Shown one piece after another: positions 56,216-64,000 of a stretch of 64,000 bases of DNA (within the stretch, counting starts at the first letter, position 1; the number at the start of each line of letters is the position of its first letter). The stretch spans positions 1,112,501 to 1,176,500 of the forward strand of contig NZ_CP050313.1 in NCBI RefSeq assembly GCF_011765625.1, written 5' to 3'. Both the position numbers and the translations under genes were made by a program. The notes beneath the pieces are model-generated. The model saw only the letters and a list, made by a program, of their open reading frames with translations. It made no database searches and had not been told where the DNA came from. This stretch comes from Shewanella aestuarii (GTDB lineage Bacteria > Pseudomonadota > Gammaproteobacteria > Enterobacterales > Shewanellaceae).

Positions 56216-57007
56216 TTGAAAGTCTGGACTGTCGCAAATCAAAAAGGTGGCGTGGGTAAAACAACCAGTGTTGCCAGTCTTGCGGGTGCTTTGGTTAAAC
56301 GAGGCAAACGAGTCTTGATGATCGATACCGATCCGCACGCTTCACTCGGTTATTATTTAGGCATTGATTCTGAAGAGGTTCCGGGGTCATTGTATGATGT
56401 TTTTGTTAATCATAAAGCACTAAACGCTGAATTTATCCAGCAATATATTTTACCTACTCAAATTGAAGGTTTAGATTTACTGCCAGCAACCATGGCACTT
56501 GCTACTCTAGATCGTGCATTGGGACATCAAGAGGGGATGGGGTTAGTATTACGAAATCTTATTGCTTTTTTAGAGGGCAAATATGATGTTGCTATTATAG
56601 ATTGCCCGCCCGTTTTAGGTGTGTTAATGGTCAATGCTTTGGCAGCCAGTCAGCATATTATTATTCCTGTCCAAACCGAATTTTTAGCCATTAAAGGCTT
56701 AGATAGAATGATTAAGACCATGGAGTTGATGGGGAGGTCTAAAAAAACGCAATATAGTTATAGCATTATTCCCACCATGTATGACAAGCGCACCAAAGCT
56801 TCGCCGATTGCGCTGGCCTATTTACAAGAGAAATATAGTAAACATTTATGGCCCAACGTTATTCCTGTGGATACTAAGTTTCGAGATGCCAGTTTAGCAC
56901 ATTTGCCCGCGTCACATTATTCTGCAGCCAGTCGAGGTGTTAAAGCCTATAATGTGTTACTTGATTATTTATTAGCGCGGGAGTTTGCTCATGTCAAAAT
57001 CGGTTGA
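56216..57007 (+). CDS. parC: ParC, ParA-like ATPase positioning chemosensory arrays
   Basis: In vibrios ParC recruits chemotaxis arrays to the cell pole. The 263-aa ParA/MinD-family protein has the deviant Walker A NQKGGVGKTTSVASLAGA (residues 8-25), the IDTDPHASLGYYLG switch, and IIDCPPVLGVLMVNAL. It starts with TTG after CGAGGGA; there is no ATG nearby. It overlaps parP by 17 nt. A plasmid-partition role is unlikely because no ParB or parS was seen and the locus is chemotactic. Confidence 0.9.
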   Translation: MKVWTVANQKGGVGKTTSVASLAGALVKRGKRVLMIDTDPHASLGYYLGIDSEEVPGSLYDVFVNHKALNAEFIQQYILPTQIEGLDLLPATMALATLDRALGHQEGMGLVLRNLIAFLEGKYDVAIIDCPPVLGVLMVNALAASQHIIIPVQTEFLAIKGLDRMIKTMELMGRSKKTQYSYSIIPTMYDKRTKASPIALAYLQEKYSKHLWPNVIPVDTKFRDASLAHLPASHYSAASRGVKAYNVLLDYLLAREFAHVKIG

Positions 57008-58109
57008 TGAAACTGTTTTTGATTATTTTACATTATTACTGAGTGAGCCTACTGAAAAGCTCATTGAGCAAAAAGATGTACCTCAAACCAACGCCAGGCC
57101 TTCGCTTGCTGAACATGAGCTAATCAAGCCAGTCACTAGCACTAAATCAGCAGTCATATCGAAAAAATCAACAGAACACCTTGTCGCACCTCAAGTGGAT
57201 GCTCGACCTAATGAAACAAGAAGGTTCGCTGAGCCGACTACAAGCATTGATAAAGCGGCATTAACAAAACTGCTATCTGCGGTGTCCGATCCAGAACCTC
57301 AAACGCAAGTTGAAGCAAAGGTTGAAGCAAAGATTGATGCTGTCAAAAACTCAATTTCGGTTGATGAAATCAAAGCTAGTGCAAATAAAGTTCGTCAAGC
57401 AATCATAGGCAAAGCAAATGAAGCGCCTAAACAAACAGCAGTTGATATTGTTAACACTCATAAAACAACTCAAGCTAATAAAGAAATCAATTCGTTAGCC
57501 GATAAAAAATTATCCGAAACAGCGCCAAATTCAATAAAAAAAGCTATTATTGATCATAAGCCAGATGTCGATGATTCAGATACGTTAGCACTACAGACCC
57601 AATTAGGGGCAACACCGCCAAGTATCACCCATGACTTACAGCAAGTGCTGGATAATGAGTTTCAAGTGCTGTTTTTTAAGGTGGCGGGGTTAACACTAGC
57701 CGTTCCTCTTGTCAGTTTAGGGGGAATAGTCAAGGTAGAACGAATTAGCCATTTAATTGGTCGTCCAAAATGGTTTTTAGGGGTACAAACTCACAGAGAA
57801 GAAAAGATTAATGTGGTAGATACTGGTGCTTGGGTTATGCCAGAAAAATATACACCACAACTCGCGGAGTCGATTGATTATCAGTACTTAGTGATGCTAG
57901 AAGATAGTCGATGGGGATTGGCTTGTGAGTCATTAGTCAACGCTGTAAAAATTGATAAATCACACGTCAATTGGCGTGAAAAATCCGGTAAGCGCCCATG
58001 GCTTGCTGGTGTCGTAAAACAACAAATGTGTGGCATATTACATGTACAAGCGTTAATCAAAATGCTTGATGCAGGTTTAGGTTGTCAGGATTCGATTGAC
58101 CGAGGTTAA
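56991..58109 (+). CDS. parP: ParP, CheW-like array anchor
   Basis: Known to hold CheA in arrays and link them to ParC in Vibrio. The 372-aa protein has a conserved N-terminal helix (SVDETVFDYFTLLLSEP), about 190 residues of disordered Lys/Ala/Thr-rich linker, and a C-terminal CheW-like/AIF domain from about residue 215 (QVLFFKVAGLTLAVPLVSLG, LIGRPKWFLGVQTHREEKIN, WGLACESLVNAV). ATG 56991 has GGGAG upstream. Followed 2 nt later by cheW. Confidence 0.9.
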   Translation: MSKSVDETVFDYFTLLLSEPTEKLIEQKDVPQTNARPSLAEHELIKPVTSTKSAVISKKSTEHLVAPQVDARPNETRRFAEPTTSIDKAALTKLLSAVSDPEPQTQVEAKVEAKIDAVKNSISVDEIKASANKVRQAIIGKANEAPKQTAVDIVNTHKTTQANKEINSLADKKLSETAPNSIKKAIIDHKPDVDDSDTLALQTQLGATPPSITHDLQQVLDNEFQVLFFKVAGLTLAVPLVSLGGIVKVERISHLIGRPKWFLGVQTHREEKINVVDTGAWVMPEKYTPQLAESIDYQYLVMLEDSRWGLACESLVNAVKIDKSHVNWREKSGKRPWLAGVVKQQMCGILHVQALIKMLDAGLGCQDSIDRG

Positions 58110-58111
58110 CT

Positions 58112-58606
58112 ATGAGCGATTCTAGAAGTGTAGCAGCTGTTGCTGCAGGTAAAGACGATGCAGTACTACAGTGGGTTACATTTAAATTAGATAATGAAAC
58201 CTATGGCATTAATGTGATGCAAGTGCAAGAAGTCTTGCGCTACACAGAAATAGCCCCTGTACCTGGTGCACCAAGCTATGTACTCGGGATTATTAACCTA
58301 CGTGGTAACGTGGTAACAGTTATTGATACCCGTTCACGATTTGGTCTTATGTCAGCAGATGTTGATGATTCTACTCGAATAGTCATTATTGAAGCAGAAA
58401 AGCAAGTGATAGGTATTTTGGTCGATAGCGTTGCGGAGGTGGTTTACCTTCGTCGTTCAGAAATTGATAATGCTCCCAATGTCGGCACAGAAGAAAGTGC
58501 TAAGTTTATTCAAGGTGTAAGTAATCGAGATAATGAATTACTCATTTTAGTTGATCTTGATAAACTACTTTCAGATGATGAGTGGGTTGAATTAACTCAA
58601 CTTTAA
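58112..58606 (+). CDS. cheW: CheW, receptor-kinase coupling protein
   Basis: Couples chemoreceptors to CheA. The 164-aa single-domain protein has WVTFKLDNETYGINVMQVQE, VPGAPSYVLGIINLRGNVVT, VIDTRSRFGL and LVDSVAEVVYLRRSEIDNAP, all conserved. GAGG precedes the ATG, which follows the parP stop by 2 nt. A hairpin follows the gene. Confidence 0.96.
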   Translation: MSDSRSVAAVAAGKDDAVLQWVTFKLDNETYGINVMQVQEVLRYTEIAPVPGAPSYVLGIINLRGNVVTVIDTRSRFGLMSADVDDSTRIVIIEAEKQVIGILVDSVAEVVYLRRSEIDNAPNVGTEESAKFIQGVSNRDNELLILVDLDKLLSDDEWVELTQL

Positions 58607-58625
58607 AATATTTTTCAGTGACAAA

Positions 58626-58656
58626 GCGCCAGCTCATTCAGTATGCTGGCTTTTTG
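58626..58656 (+). terminator. Terminator after cheW
   Basis: GCCAGC pairs with GCTGGC over an 11-base loop, followed by TTTTTG. The short stem may allow read-through to the DUF2802 gene 22 nt later. Confidence 0.65.
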
Positions 58657-58677
58657 TTATGTGTTTGAGAGTTTAAA

Positions 58678-59076
58678 ATGGGTGATGAATTTTTAATAGC
58701 GGCCTTGGTGTACGTCATTGCTTGTTTAGGTTTAGTGCTTTATTTACAAAAACAATCGAGTAAATTAAAAAATAAAGTAGATGCCTTAACTGTTTTGGTA
58801 AAAGAAAGTGATCGTCAGCGTGAAGCGGTAAAACGCGAACTCAACGAGCTGCGAAGTGGCACCATAGGAATGGGACGTAAAGTTGTTGAGTTAGAAAAGA
58901 AAATGGCTAAGCAATCTGAAATACTGAATGAGGCTAGTCAGCAAGATCCGCAAGCTAAACTCTACTCTCGTGCGGTAAAAATGGTTGCGCTAGGAGCAGG
59001 CATTGACGAGCTAATGCAAGAGTGTGAATTACCTAAAGCGGAAGCTGAATTATTATTAAGGCTACATAAAAAATAG
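58678..59076 (+). CDS. DUF2802 membrane-anchored coiled-coil protein
   Basis: Function unknown. The 132-aa protein has an N-terminal TM segment (residues 5-22; LIAALVYVIACLGLVLYL), a long coiled coil (about 25-90; QREAVKRELNELRSGTIGMG), and a C-terminal helical motif LGAGIDELMQECELPKAEAELLLRLHKK-type region that resembles an HTH. This is what I recall as DUF2802, found right after cheW in Vibrio and Shewanella polar loci. A role at the pole is inference. Confidence 0.8.
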   Translation: MGDEFLIAALVYVIACLGLVLYLQKQSSKLKNKVDALTVLVKESDRQREAVKRELNELRSGTIGMGRKVVELEKKMAKQSEILNEASQQDPQAKLYSRAVKMVALGAGIDELMQECELPKAEAELLLRLHKK

Positions 59077-59093
59077 TCATTCAGTTAATCAAC

Positions 59094-59132
59094 AAAACGC
59101 CATCAACAATATCTTGTTGATGGCGTTTTGTT
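59094..59132. terminator. Bidirectional terminator
   Basis: A perfect 16-bp stem, AAAACGCCATCAACAA with TTGTTGATGGCGTTTT, around a four-base loop, flanked by A and T runs, sits between the convergent DUF2802 and methyltransferase genes. Confidence 0.95.
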
Positions 59133-59155
59133 TTGTCGAGTTTGAACTGGGACGG

Positions 59156-60514
59156 TTATTTTACCCGACGCATTTTGGCAACGAACATACCATCACTGTT
59201 AGCTTGCTGCGGCCAAACCGTTAGCATTGAATGTTGGGTTTGCGTAAAAGGATGGGTGATAGTCTCCAGCTCAAAATGTGGGTTGGCTTGCAAAAATGCA
59301 TTCACAACTCCTTCATTTTCAACGCTTGCTAAAGAACAGGTAGCATACACTAACTCGCCTAAAGGTTTTACAGCCGCTGCGCTGCGGGACAAAATAGCAA
59401 GTTGCAGTGCTGGTTTGTCGCTTATGGCATTAACCTCATCAATCCAGCGCATATCAGGATTTCGTCGCCATGTGCCTGTGCAGCTACAGGGAGCATCAAC
59501 TAATACGCCATCAAAATAGTTAGATGCCACGGGCAGCACGTCACCTTGCCAAGGCGCTACCTCAATTCTTTTAAATCCGGCACGTTTTGCACGCTTTTGC
59601 AATTCAGTTAAAGCATGTCGGCGAATATCCGATGCGACAATTCGGCCTTCAGCACCGGCTTGCTGCATTAATGAATATAACTGTAAGCTTTTCCCTCCTG
59701 CACCAGAACAAGCATCCCACCAAAGGCTATTCGCTTGTGGATGACAAGTTTGACCAATAACTTGTGAGGCAAGGTCTTGAATTTCTATCTCTCCGGATGT
59801 GTAAGCGGCAACTTGGTTCAAATTGATACTGTTGTAACCCAAGTTAAGAGTGTCAGAGAAGTATTTACTTGGTGTTGCTTCAATATCAGCTTGCTTGAGG
59901 CGAGCAATAACCTCTTGAGTAGATCGATTTTGCGCTCTTGCCCATATTGGTGGTCTGCTGGTCATGGCTTGGATAAATGATTGCTTATCTGTAGGGGCAA
60001 CTTGACAGTGCAGCCAGAACCAGTCTGGCAGAAGCTGGTCAATTGTGACATTTGTTAATGACGAAATGGAATGAAATTGAGCCAGTTTGGATGTCACATC
60101 ATCATTATCTTGAGTTTGGCTTTGCGCCAATAGCATATTTATATTGATTTCAGCATTGTTGCTAATGTCACTGAATTCAAGCCATGCAGCACGAATGTCA
60201 TGCCATGTATGACTTTCTAATTGTGCAGCTATAGTCAACATCTGTAAAAACGTTGCCGGAGATTGGTAGTTACCTATGTGTTGTATCCAGCCCCACCAAC
60301 GAAATAAGCCGAACAAGCTTTCTCGGATCACCCGTCTATCTTTCGAACCATGCTTTTTATGTTCTTTAAAATATTGTCCGATGACACGATCTGCAGGCTG
60401 CTTGTTTGATAAAACCGTATCAAATAAGTTGTATATGGTGCTGGCGTAACTGATGGCACGTTTTTCTGCGCCGGAATTAGCGACAAAGTGAAAACTAAAT
60501 TGATTATCGGTCAT
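59156..60514 (-). CDS. RsmB/NOP-family RNA cytosine-C5 methyltransferase
   Basis: Predicted SAM-dependent m5C methyltransferase acting on rRNA or tRNA. The 452-aa protein has an N-terminal helical NusB-like region (GSKDRRVIRESLFGLFRWWG), then SAM motif I DACSGAGGKSLQL, motif IV DAPCSCTGTWRRNPDMRW and motif VI YATCSLASVENEGVV; both the catalytic TCS cysteine and the release PC cysteine are present. It is distinct in sequence from textbook RsmB and RsmF, so I give no symbol. ATG 60514 is used; an ATG at 60562 would add 16 residues. Neither has a good RBS. Confidence 0.85.
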   Translation of the reverse strand: MTDNQFSFHFVANSGAEKRAISYASTIYNLFDTVLSNKQPADRVIGQYFKEHKKHGSKDRRVIRESLFGLFRWWGWIQHIGNYQSPATFLQMLTIAAQLESHTWHDIRAAWLEFSDISNNAEININMLLAQSQTQDNDDVTSKLAQFHSISSLTNVTIDQLLPDWFWLHCQVAPTDKQSFIQAMTSRPPIWARAQNRSTQEVIARLKQADIEATPSKYFSDTLNLGYNSINLNQVAAYTSGEIEIQDLASQVIGQTCHPQANSLWWDACSGAGGKSLQLYSLMQQAGAEGRIVASDIRRHALTELQKRAKRAGFKRIEVAPWQGDVLPVASNYFDGVLVDAPCSCTGTWRRNPDMRWIDEVNAISDKPALQLAILSRSAAAVKPLGELVYATCSLASVENEGVVNAFLQANPHFELETITHPFTQTQHSMLTVWPQQANSDGMFVAKMRRVK

Positions 60515-60608
60515 GGAAATTAATGGTATGGCTCGAAGAAATGTAAACGAGCATTCTACCATGCAACACTGTTGTGGGGTAGCTTGGACATTTTAAATGC
60601 GGTTGAGA

Positions 60609-60926
60609 TTAAGCTTTAGCGACAATTTTTTGATGTAAATTATTCCACTGCTCAGGGAATTTACCATCCAACATGTAAACAAAAGCAATAAGCTCAGCAA
60701 TGAGTAAATAAAGCTCTTTGGGTACAGCCTCACCAATCTCTAGCAGTTGTAAAAACTCACTCAGGTTCGGGTCTTCATGGATATGGACCCCAGCTTCTTT
60801 TGCCAGTGCAATAATTTCATCTGCCACTAAATCTTTACCTGACGCGGTCACTTTCGGGGCCGTTTTACCGTCAAAACTCAGGGCAACTGCCTCTCTTATT
60901 TTGGGTTTGTTTGCATCTTGGCTCAT
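60609..60926 (-). CDS. Stand-alone FlhB C-domain-like protein (FhlB type)
   Basis: A 105-aa cytoplasmic protein equivalent to the part of FlhB after the autocleavage site: AVALSFDGKTAPKVTASGKD and ADEIIALAKEAGVHIHEDPN, then LLEIGEAVPKELYLLIAELI. It has no membrane domain and no NPxH. Such proteins can replace the cleaved FlhB fragment in enteric studies, but the natural role is not settled. It is co-directional with the FliK-like gene, with 27 nt between them. The full FlhB is at 44689-45822. Confidence 0.85.
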   Translation of the reverse strand: MSQDANKPKIREAVALSFDGKTAPKVTASGKDLVADEIIALAKEAGVHIHEDPNLSEFLQLLEIGEAVPKELYLLIAELIAFVYMLDGKFPEQWNNLHQKIVAKA

Positions 60927-60953
60927 TATAATCTCATTATGTTTAATGGCTAA

Positions 60954-63200
60954 CTAGGCCCGAGTTTTTACTAAAAAATGATCGCCAGGTAATAACGTGG
61001 CGGGAATAGAGGCTATTTGGGTACTAAACTGACCGGGAGTGAAGCCTATTTGAGTCACTTTATGGCTGAGTGCAGCATGAAAGCCGTCTATTTTATCTAG
61101 CAGTTGTTGATTGTTGCTTTTGAACTCTAAATCGAGAATATCGCCTTTTTTATGAGCACAAATTAAAATAGAGCCTAATGACAGATTAAACTTCAATTGA
61201 AGGCGCCAACCTGATTGGTTTGTGTCATCCTCATTTTTATCGGATTGATATTGGCCTTCAAATTGTTCATTACGCTGATTGACTGAATAGGGCAGGGTAA
61301 AAAACCAGTTTATTGCTTGGTCGCTTCCACCACTGGCTTGTTGATACAGATTAATACTGTTGGCTAATTGACCTAAGCTTTCTAACGAACCTGCTTTATC
61401 TAACAGTGATAACACTCCGCGTTGCAATGAAAATTTATCCAAGGTGAGTTTTTGTAATAACTGTAAATGGTTTTGCAGTTTAGCGCTGATTTTCTGCCCT
61501 GCATTTTGCACTTTTACCCCAAGTAATAACTGAAATAACGTCGTAATCGCGCTGCCTGAAAATAAGTTGGCTTGCATGCTAGGCGCTGAAGATTGCGCTA
61601 AGTTAAGACTACTAAGGCTGTATAGTTCATTGAGTAGTTGAGTTGGATCGGCCAGCGAGGTTAGAGGCTGAGGGCTTATTTGTGGCATTATTTTTAACAG
61701 TTCTACTGCTAAGTTTTGTGTCGCTGCCGGGTTGTGTGTTGCTTGTACCGAGACCGCGCCCGCTTTAGATAAGGCTTTTTGTAATACTTCGAACGGCGCT
61801 AATGTGTCTTTATTCACAGTTTGTTGACTAGCTGCCTTTAGTGCACTTTCACCTAATGTTGGTTTTAATGAAACAGGCTCAGGCTTTATATCTGCAAATG
61901 GCTGAGGTTTAGCTGCTTCACTTGATTGAGCTGCTGATCTACCAGATGGCGGTGCGATATTTGAGGCAAAGTGTTGCATTTGTTGGGCTAATTCAGTTTT
62001 GTTCACAGGCATGCTGCCTAAAACCGTTGCCACACTTTGAGCCAAATTTTGCGCTTTAGAAGTACTAAGCTGAGAGCTACTACTTGGTACCTCGTTAGCG
62101 ATTGAAGAGGGATGTTTAGCTGCAGCCAATTTGGCTAATCCATTGACACTAGCAACAGTTACTTTTTGAGCTAATTGATTATTGCTTGAACCGTCAGCAC
62201 CATTAGCTTTTATATTATTGCCATCAAGTGGCCATGTTTTGGGCACTGGAATAGCTTCAAGCTTTTTAAAAAGTTGAGTGATTATTTGTGCCGGCTCTAG
62301 CTTACTGATGACCACTTGAGCATGGTCTTTGTTTATACCTTCAAGATTAGGGTTACTTTTGGCAATCAAGTCGACGCTGATTTCTGCTTTTATTGGAATA
62401 AGTTTCAAAGCCAATTGTTGATTAATTTTATTGATACTGACTAGGTATTGACCGTTACTTAATTGCACTTTGTCTAATTGTGCTTTGTCTAGCTGAATAG
62501 TTGGACCATCAACAAATAATAACTGTTTATTAGCCACTATCGCATTGGGTAATGGATACCCTTGAGGCCTTGATGCTAATTGAGTTAACTGCTCGGTTGA
62601 TACCCCATTTTGATTGGCAAGACTCATTAATGAGTTGGGTAATTTGATTTGAATTGTTTGAGCAAGCAGTAACAGTTTAGTTTGTATCGAGGTATTTGTG
62701 GACGTTTGTTGGTTCGGATTTTCCGACGTGTGTGTTTGTGCAGGTGCTTTATGATTTGCAGCTTGATTAAGCAGCTCTAACTTCGCCATTGTTTGCAGAG
62801 TTAGTTGCTTAAATGAATCGCTAGAAATAATAACTTGTTGAGTGTTAGCCAATAATTTTTGCAACTCGGCAGTCAAGTTAAGTTGGTACTCTTGTTTTGC
62901 TATGGTCACATTAACCATGGTATTTGTCGGTGTGGCGGGGTAACTGATAACAACCGGTTGTGCTTGTTGGATTGCAACTATAGGTTTATGGGGTGCCGAG
63001 GATAAATTTGAGGCGAATGGTTTATTGATATCAGGCTGTTGGCTATTTTTGCTGTTAGATGTTGAATCGGTCTCTGACGTTAGGTGTTTTTGACTCGCCA
63101 CAGCCTGATTCGTCCCTATGATTTTGTTAGGCACAGACTTTGATTCTGCTTTAATAGATGCAGGCATAGAAGACTTAATATTATAAGGTGGCGTGGTCAT
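60954..63200 (-). CDS. FliK-like protein beside the FlhB-like gene
   Basis: A 748-aa protein, disordered and rich in Gln, Ala, Ser, Asn and Lys over most of its length, with a C-terminal folded part (about residues 560-748) containing WRLQLKFNLSLGSILICAHK and LDLEFKSNNQQLLDKIDGFH, resembling the beta-rich C-terminal domain of hook-length control proteins. Pairing with an FlhB C-domain protein supports this. The true hook-length FliK is at 38501-40270. ATG 63200 (MTTPPYNIKS) is preferred over 63236; RBS is weak. Function unknown. Confidence 0.7.
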   Translation of the reverse strand: MTTPPYNIKSSMPASIKAESKSVPNKIIGTNQAVASQKHLTSETDSTSNSKNSQQPDINKPFASNLSSAPHKPIVAIQQAQPVVISYPATPTNTMVNVTIAKQEYQLNLTAELQKLLANTQQVIISSDSFKQLTLQTMAKLELLNQAANHKAPAQTHTSENPNQQTSTNTSIQTKLLLLAQTIQIKLPNSLMSLANQNGVSTEQLTQLASRPQGYPLPNAIVANKQLLFVDGPTIQLDKAQLDKVQLSNGQYLVSINKINQQLALKLIPIKAEISVDLIAKSNPNLEGINKDHAQVVISKLEPAQIITQLFKKLEAIPVPKTWPLDGNNIKANGADGSSNNQLAQKVTVASVNGLAKLAAAKHPSSIANEVPSSSSQLSTSKAQNLAQSVATVLGSMPVNKTELAQQMQHFASNIAPPSGRSAAQSSEAAKPQPFADIKPEPVSLKPTLGESALKAASQQTVNKDTLAPFEVLQKALSKAGAVSVQATHNPAATQNLAVELLKIMPQISPQPLTSLADPTQLLNELYSLSSLNLAQSSAPSMQANLFSGSAITTLFQLLLGVKVQNAGQKISAKLQNHLQLLQKLTLDKFSLQRGVLSLLDKAGSLESLGQLANSINLYQQASGGSDQAINWFFTLPYSVNQRNEQFEGQYQSDKNEDDTNQSGWRLQLKFNLSLGSILICAHKKGDILDLEFKSNNQQLLDKIDGFHAALSHKVTQIGFTPGQFSTQIASIPATLLPGDHFLVKTRA

Positions 63201-63471
63201 ATATCGGCCTGTATATCGCGAGAGTGTTAAAATCAAATTGCATAAAGTTAATATATTTTACAATTTGATAATTGCTATTATCTATTGCTGCAGTATCCTT
63301 AGCAAATTGATGTTGTCGTCCATTAAAGTCCTTAGCGGCAGATCCATCAGACATCATTTAACGTAGATTCTAATTAATAACTTATCGACTTAACCAATCA
63401 TTGCTTTAATAAAGAATAACATTTAAACGTTTGTTTAGGCTTATGAGTTTGTGTTGTTTAAAGAGAATTTT

Positions 63472-64000
63472 ATGAAGAAGTATCAGGGAATATTACTTTC
63501 TTTTTCGTTAGTTGCAGCTAACGGCGCTACTGCTGAGCCGCAAACAAGTGAGCCTGAGCTAATCGACCCACCTACTGTGACCATGACATACCAAGATCCT
63601 CGTGACCCTTTTGAGAGCTTTAACCGGGTTATGTGGGATTTCAATTACTTATACTTTGATAAATATCTATTTCGTCCTATCGCACACGGCTATAACGATT
63701 ATGTACCCCTACCAATGAAAAGCGGTGTAAATAATTTTGTGCGTAATTTTGAAGAACCCAGTGCCATGGTAAACAATGCGTTACAAGGTAAGTGGGGCTG
63801 GTCAGCTAACGCGGGTGGGCGTTTTGTTATTAATAGTACCTTAGGGATTGTTGGGTTGATTGATGTGGCTGAAATGATGGGTATGTCACGTAAGCATGAC
63901 GATTTTAGTGAGGTTTTAGGCTATTACGGCGTGCCGAATGGCCCTTATTTTATGGCCCCATTTTTAGGTCCCTATGTGACTCGAGAACTCGCAACAAACT
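63472..64000 (+). CDS. mlaA: MlaA (VacJ), outer-membrane lipid asymmetry protein (partial)
   Basis: Removes phospholipids from the outer leaflet of the outer membrane. The visible 176 codons give a signal peptide (MKKYQGILLSFSLVAANGATA), then DPFESFNRVMWDFNYLYFDK, RPIAHGYNDYVPLPMKSGVN, NFVRNFEEPSAMVNNALQGK and GYYGVPNGPYFMAPFLGPY, all MlaA motifs. No cysteine occurs in or near the signal peptide, unlike the usual lipoprotein. The gene runs off the right edge. AAGAGA precedes the ATG. It is divergent from the FliK-like gene. Confidence 0.92.
   Translation, partial: MKKYQGILLSFSLVAANGATAEPQTSEPELIDPPTVTMTYQDPRDPFESFNRVMWDFNYLYFDKYLFRPIAHGYNDYVPLPMKSGVNNFVRNFEEPSAMVNNALQGKWGWSANAGGRFVINSTLGIVGLIDVAEMMGMSRKHDDFSEVLGYYGVPNGPYFMAPFLGPYVTRELATN

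Noticed and set aside
56216..57007. ParA-like gene as evidence of a plasmid or integrated element
   Set aside because: It lies inside the chemotaxis operon with parP and cheW, which is the known ParC position; no ParB, parS, integrase or repeats were seen.
63194..63210. GCCGATAT on the minus strand before the FliK-like gene as a sigma28 -10 element
   Set aside because: No TAAAG at the required distance, and it would place the start codon almost at the transcript start.

Overview
The window reads as a chromosomal segment of a polar-flagellated gammaproteobacterium, most likely a low-GC marine Shewanella. The support is the gene order (flgAMN, cheV-cheR-flgBCDE, flgFGHIJKL, two short flagellins, flaG-fliD-fliS, flrABC, fliEFGHIJ, fliKLMNOPQR-flhB, flhAFG-fliA, cheYZAB-parC-parP-cheW), which is the Shewanella/Vibrio polar-flagellum layout, together with an adjacent pseudaminic-acid flagellin-glycosylation locus. 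The species assignment is inference; no rRNA or other marker gene is present.

Layout. 1-3368 (minus strand): pseG (cut by the left edge), pseF, pseC and pseB, coupled by 4-nt overlaps. 3821-6298: a Maf-type flagellin glycosyltransferase, divergent from pseB. 6457-7526: a DUF2947-like gene and an exported chalcone-isomerase-like protein. 7621-9298 (minus): flgN, flgM, flgA. 9620-18319: cheV, cheR, flgBCDE, flgFGHI. 18350-22622: flgJ, flgK, flgL. 22705-27351: two flagellins, flaG, fliD, a FliT/FlaI-like gene, fliS. 27900-32064: regulators flrA, flrB, flrC. 32224-45822: fliEFGHIJ and fliKLMNOPQR-flhB (export gate, MS ring, switch). 45958-59076: flhA, flhF, flhG, fliA, cheYZAB, a small membrane protein, parC, parP, cheW and a DUF2802 gene. 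59156-63200 (minus): an RNA m5C methyltransferase, a stand-alone FlhB C-domain protein and a FliK-like protein. 63472-64000: the start of mlaA, cut by the right edge.

How the parts work together. FlrA (sigma54 activator) should turn on flrBC and early fli/flh genes, FlrB-FlrC the later hook/basal-body operons, and FliA (checked by FlgM) the last genes. I found sigma54-type -24/-12 sites by eye before flgA, flgB, flgF, flrB, fliE, fliK and flhA, plus a matching pair of weaker ones facing outward between pseB and maf, and a near-consensus FliA site before the second flagellin. FlhF/FlhG set pole and number; ParC/ParP/CheA should place the chemosensory array at the same pole; Pse-Maf decorates the flagellins.

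Main anomaly: fliI, the export ATPase, is split by a one-base deletion in a run of five C at 37297-37301; restoring one C recovers the whole conserved protein. Other points of interest: 19-bp tandem repeats forming the flrB promoter region, three repeats of a 16-residue motif in the CheA linker beside parP, a second FliK/FlhB-like pair, structured flagellin leaders, and an MlaA lacking a lipobox. No tRNA, rRNA, CRISPR array, IS element or prophage was seen.
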